The notes beneath the pieces were generated by a model. That model had not been told where the DNA came from. It made no database searches and saw nothing but the letters and a program-made list of their open reading frames with translations. Both the position numbers and the translations under genes were made by a program. This document shows, in pieces, positions 61,856-64,000 of a stretch of 64,000 nt of DNA (within the stretch, counting starts at the first letter, position 1; every line of letters starts with the position of its first letter). The stretch comes from Acidithiobacillus sp. HP-2 (GTDB lineage: Bacteria > Pseudomonadota > Gammaproteobacteria > Acidithiobacillales > Acidithiobacillaceae). The stretch lies in NCBI RefSeq assembly GCF_015100155.1, contig NZ_JACKZA010000009.1, positions 1-64,000 of the forward strand, in the 5' to 3' direction.

Positions 61856-62662
61856 TTAATTGCCGTTACCGAGGCCCTGTTCTTGCAGCCAAAGCCAGAG
61901 CAGGCCAAGGTATTCATGGCAGGCCTCACTGCTGATTTCCATGAAAATGGCTCGAGGTAGCCAGCTATCCAGCTTCAGTTCCCGGACCCGATTCAGCCGA
62001 TAGTCGGTGGGTACAGGGATCACTTCCAGGTGAGACAAGCGAAACCAGGCGACAGCCCGAGGCATGTGCAGGGCTGAAGTCACCAGATATATTTTTTGGA
62101 TATGATGCGCGGCCAGCAATGCGCTGGAGTCGGCGGCGTTGGCCGCCGTATTGTAAGAGTGGGTTTCCGGCCATATTGGACTGGTAACGTGAAAATCCTG
62201 GCGGAGAATGTGTGCCATGGTCGTGGCTTCCGCAGCGACTCCGAAACGCGGCGCTCCGCCACTGGGGACCACAGGTAGCTGTGTGCGGTTGGCGAGTCGC
62301 GCTGCTGCCATGAGCCGTACCAAAGTGCGGGCATTGGCGGTTTCCAGGCGGGAATGGGGAGAATCCATATCCATGACTTCACCCCCACCCAGTACGACAA
62401 TGGCCTCTGGGCGCTCTGCTCCCGTTAATGGCTGGTTTAGGGTTGGGTAGCGGTTTTCCAGAGGCATGAGCAGCAATCGGGCACCGATCGCGGTTGAAAA
62501 AAAGTATAGAATGCCCAGCGCCAGAATAATCAGCGTCCGTCCACAGTATCGCCAGCCCAGCACCTCACTCAGCCAGCCAAACATGACCAACAGGAACAAT
62601 ACTCCTGGGGGTTGGAGTAGCGCCGATGCCAGCGTCAGTACCGTGGTGTAACGCAGTAGCAT
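61856..62662 (-). CDS. DUF218 (SanA/ElyC-like) membrane protein
   Basis: 268 residues with two N-terminal membrane segments (about 5-65) and a DUF218 domain: AIVVLGGGEVMDMDSPHSRL, LPVVPSGGAPRFGVAAEATT, HSYNTAANAADSSALLAAHH and IYLVTSALHMPRAV. The family includes ElyC and SanA, linked to envelope integrity and peptidoglycan precursors. It ends 12 bp from the convergent transpeptidase gene, and lipA starts 12 bp beyond it on the upstream side. Confidence 0.86.
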   Translation of the reverse strand: MLLRYTTVLTLASALLQPPGVLFLLVMFGWLSEVLGWRYCGRTLIILALGILYFFSTAIGARLLLMPLENRYPTLNQPLTGAERPEAIVVLGGGEVMDMDSPHSRLETANARTLVRLMAAARLANRTQLPVVPSGGAPRFGVAAEATTMAHILRQDFHVTSPIWPETHSYNTAANAADSSALLAAHHIQKIYLVTSALHMPRAVAWFRLSHLEVIPVPTDYRLNRVRELKLDSWLPRAIFMEISSEACHEYLGLLWLWLQEQGLGNGN

Positions 62663-62674
62663 GGAAGCTTCCGG

Positions 62675-63631
62675 TCAGTCTTCGGTCATTTCGTGAAAAC
62701 TGCGTTCGGCATGGTAGGAAGAGCGTACCAGCGGGCCACTGGCGACATGACGGAAGCCCATGGCCAATCCATCCAGGCGCAGGATTTCAAATTCATCCGG
62801 GGGCACGAAGCGGGCTACGGGCAGGTGGTGACGGGAAGGAGACAAATACTGTCCCAAGGTCAGCAACTCGCAACCAGCTTCTCGAAGGTCCTGCATGACC
62901 TCACGAATTTCATCCAGCTCTTCTCCAAGCCCAAGCATCAGCCCTGATTTGCTGGGAATATCTGGATGTTCTGCCTTGAAGGCCGCAAGTAAATTGAGGG
63001 AATGTCGATAATCGGCACCGGGTCGGGCCTGTAAATAAAGGCGAGGCACCGTTTCGAGGTTGTGATTGAATACATCTGGGGGTGTATTGCGAAGCGCCGT
63101 CAGGGCTTTATCGACGCGTCCACGAAAGTCGGGCACCAGAATTTCTATGTGGAGACTCGGACAATGATCGCGTAATGCACGGATTACTTTTGCGAAATGC
63201 TGGGCACCGCCATCTCTTAGATCATCCCGATCCACGGAGGTGATGACCACAAAACGCAGTCCCATCGTCGCGACTGTCTGGGCAAGGTGCAGCGGTTCTG
63301 CCGAATCAGGAGGATTGGGGCGGCCGTGGGCCACATCACAAAACGGGCAGCGACGTGTGCATACATCGCCCAGAATCATGAAGGTGGCCGTTCCGCCGCC
63401 GAAGCATTCACCCAGATTGGGGCACGAAGCTTCCTCACAGACGGTATGCAGATCCGCTGCGCGCAGAATTTTTTTGAGCCGGTCGACTTCCGGAGACAAA
63501 GGGGAGCGTACTCTCAACCATTGCGGTTTAGGCACTCTCGGCGTTTCTACGGGAACGATGGGGATCGGAATAGGATTGCGGGCTGTTTTTTCAGCACCCC
63601 TTCCGGCTTTTTTGTCTGAGCGGATTTCCAT
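62675..63631 (-). CDS. lipA: Lipoyl synthase
   Basis: 318 residues. Both iron-sulfur motifs are present: the auxiliary-cluster motif [12 protein letters not shown] and the radical-SAM motif [10 protein letters not shown]. It inserts two sulfurs into protein-bound octanoyl groups to form lipoate. It starts 2 bp after the lipB stop, so the pair is co-transcribed. Confidence 0.97.
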   Translation of the reverse strand: MEIRSDKKAGRGAEKTARNPIPIPIVPVETPRVPKPQWLRVRSPLSPEVDRLKKILRAADLHTVCEEASCPNLGECFGGGTATFMILGDVCTRRCPFCDVAHGRPNPPDSAEPLHLAQTVATMGLRFVVITSVDRDDLRDGGAQHFAKVIRALRDHCPSLHIEILVPDFRGRVDKALTALRNTPPDVFNHNLETVPRLYLQARPGADYRHSLNLLAAFKAEHPDIPSKSGLMLGLGEELDEIREVMQDLREAGCELLTLGQYLSPSRHHLPVARFVPPDEFEILRLDGLAMGFRHVASGPLVRSSYHAERSFHEMTED

Positions 63632-63633
63632 GA

Positions 63634-64000
63634 TCAGGCGCCTCCTTTTTTCAGAGGCCGTTGCAGCTGATCGGAAAGCGCGTTCATCAACGCTTCGGCA
63701 ACGTCTCGACTGGACCAGTCGGGACAGAGATCATGGACCTGGGTGACGGCGAGTTGGGGCATTCCGCAAGGATGAATGCGCTGAAAAGGAGATAAATCCA
63801 TATCAGTATTCAGGCTTAAACCATGGTAGCTACGTCCGCGCTGGACGCGCAGACCTAAAGAGGCGATTTTCGCCTCGCCCACATAAACGCCGGGAGCATC
63901 CCGACGAGCATGGGCATTTACTCCATGATCTGCCAGGAGTTGAATAACGGACTGTTCCATCATGCTGGTGAGTTGCCGTACATTAATACCCATTCTGGGT
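63634..64000 (-). CDS. lipB: Octanoyltransferase LipB, C-terminal part
   Basis: About 121 C-terminal residues are present; the gene runs off the window (full proteins have about 210). Conserved parts are [19 protein letters not shown] with the catalytic-type Lys, and [14 protein letters not shown] with the catalytic Cys. It transfers octanoate from acyl-carrier protein to lipoyl domains, the step before LipA. Confidence 0.93.
   Translation of the reverse strand, partial: PRMGINVRQLTSMMEQSVIQLLADHGVNAHARRDAPGVYVGEAKIASLGLRVQRGRSYHGLSLNTDMDLSPFQRIHPCGMPQLAVTQVHDLCPDWSSRDVAEALMNALSDQLQRPLKKGGA

Noticed and set aside
1-64000. tRNA, rRNA and riboswitch genes
   Set aside because: No cloverleaf with a plausible T-loop, no rRNA sequence and no known riboswitch core was recognised by eye; a covariance search would be needed to exclude them.

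Overview
The window looks like a chromosomal segment of an acidophilic, chemolithotrophic sulfur oxidiser, most likely Acidithiobacillus or a close relative. I infer this from an HdrB-like protein, a DsrE/TusA/sulfide:quinone-reductase-like cluster with its own sigma-54 regulator, an ISL3 element resembling those known from Acidithiobacillus, and Gram-negative envelope genes. The species cannot be fixed from the sequence alone.

Region 1 (1-35 kb) is a surface-attachment island. It opens with the 3' end of an ISL3 transposase. Next come a TPR-glycosyltransferase, a YadA-like trimeric autotransporter adhesin with a recombinogenic stalk, an OmpA-like lipoprotein, Sel1-repeat proteins, and four small Leu/Gly-rich proteins carrying LLGGLLGG-type termini (called LLGG proteins here). 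The core is a run of about 18 co-directional, mostly overlapping genes from 27.9 to 8.1 kb: Flp pilin, a complete Tad pilus set (tadV, tadE, rcpC, rcpA, tadZ, tadA, tadB, tadC, tadD, a DUF3613-like gene, tadG), a sigma-54 enhancer-binding protein, a DUF2968-like periplasmic protein, a three-part type I secretion system and a TonB-like protein. I read sigma-54 (-24/-12) promoters with the exact GG-N10-GC spacing in front of the adhesin, two LLGG genes, flp and (weaker) a fifth operon. GTTAC/GTAAC half-sites recur upstream, including one perfect TTGTAAC-N5-GTTACAA palindrome. The simplest reading is one sigma-54 attachment/biofilm regulon run by the regulator encoded inside the Tad-T1SS operon.

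Region 2 (33-39.7 kb) is accessory DNA: an unknown duplicated-domain protein, a PilZ protein, a 38-residue Cys-rich ORF behind a consensus -35 element, an IS21 istB relic, and an outer-membrane protein gene split exactly in frame by a complete 2,477-bp IS66 element with an 8-bp target duplication.

Region 3 (39.6-51.5 kb) handles sulfur and housekeeping. dsrE-tusA-sqr-like-DUF1641 is transcribed divergently from a PAS-type sigma-54 regulator whose three cysteines have the spacing known for the sulfane-sulfur sensor FisR. A sigma-54 promoter and a tandem 10-bp operator lie between them. leuA, a thioredoxin-like gene, ampD, a GyrI-like gene, queH and a pterin dehydratase follow. A stand-alone HdrB2-like protein is flanked by two small paralogous genes, then a RimK-like ligase.

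Region 4 (51.5-64 kb) is mostly core genome: plsC, gmhB, glyS, glyQ; an operon of FimV-like TPR protein, pseudo-receiver protein, MglA-like GTPase and two Roadblock-type proteins, possibly a polarity module; an L,D-transpeptidase, a DUF218 protein, lipA and the 3' part of lipB. No rRNA, tRNA or CRISPR array was recognised.
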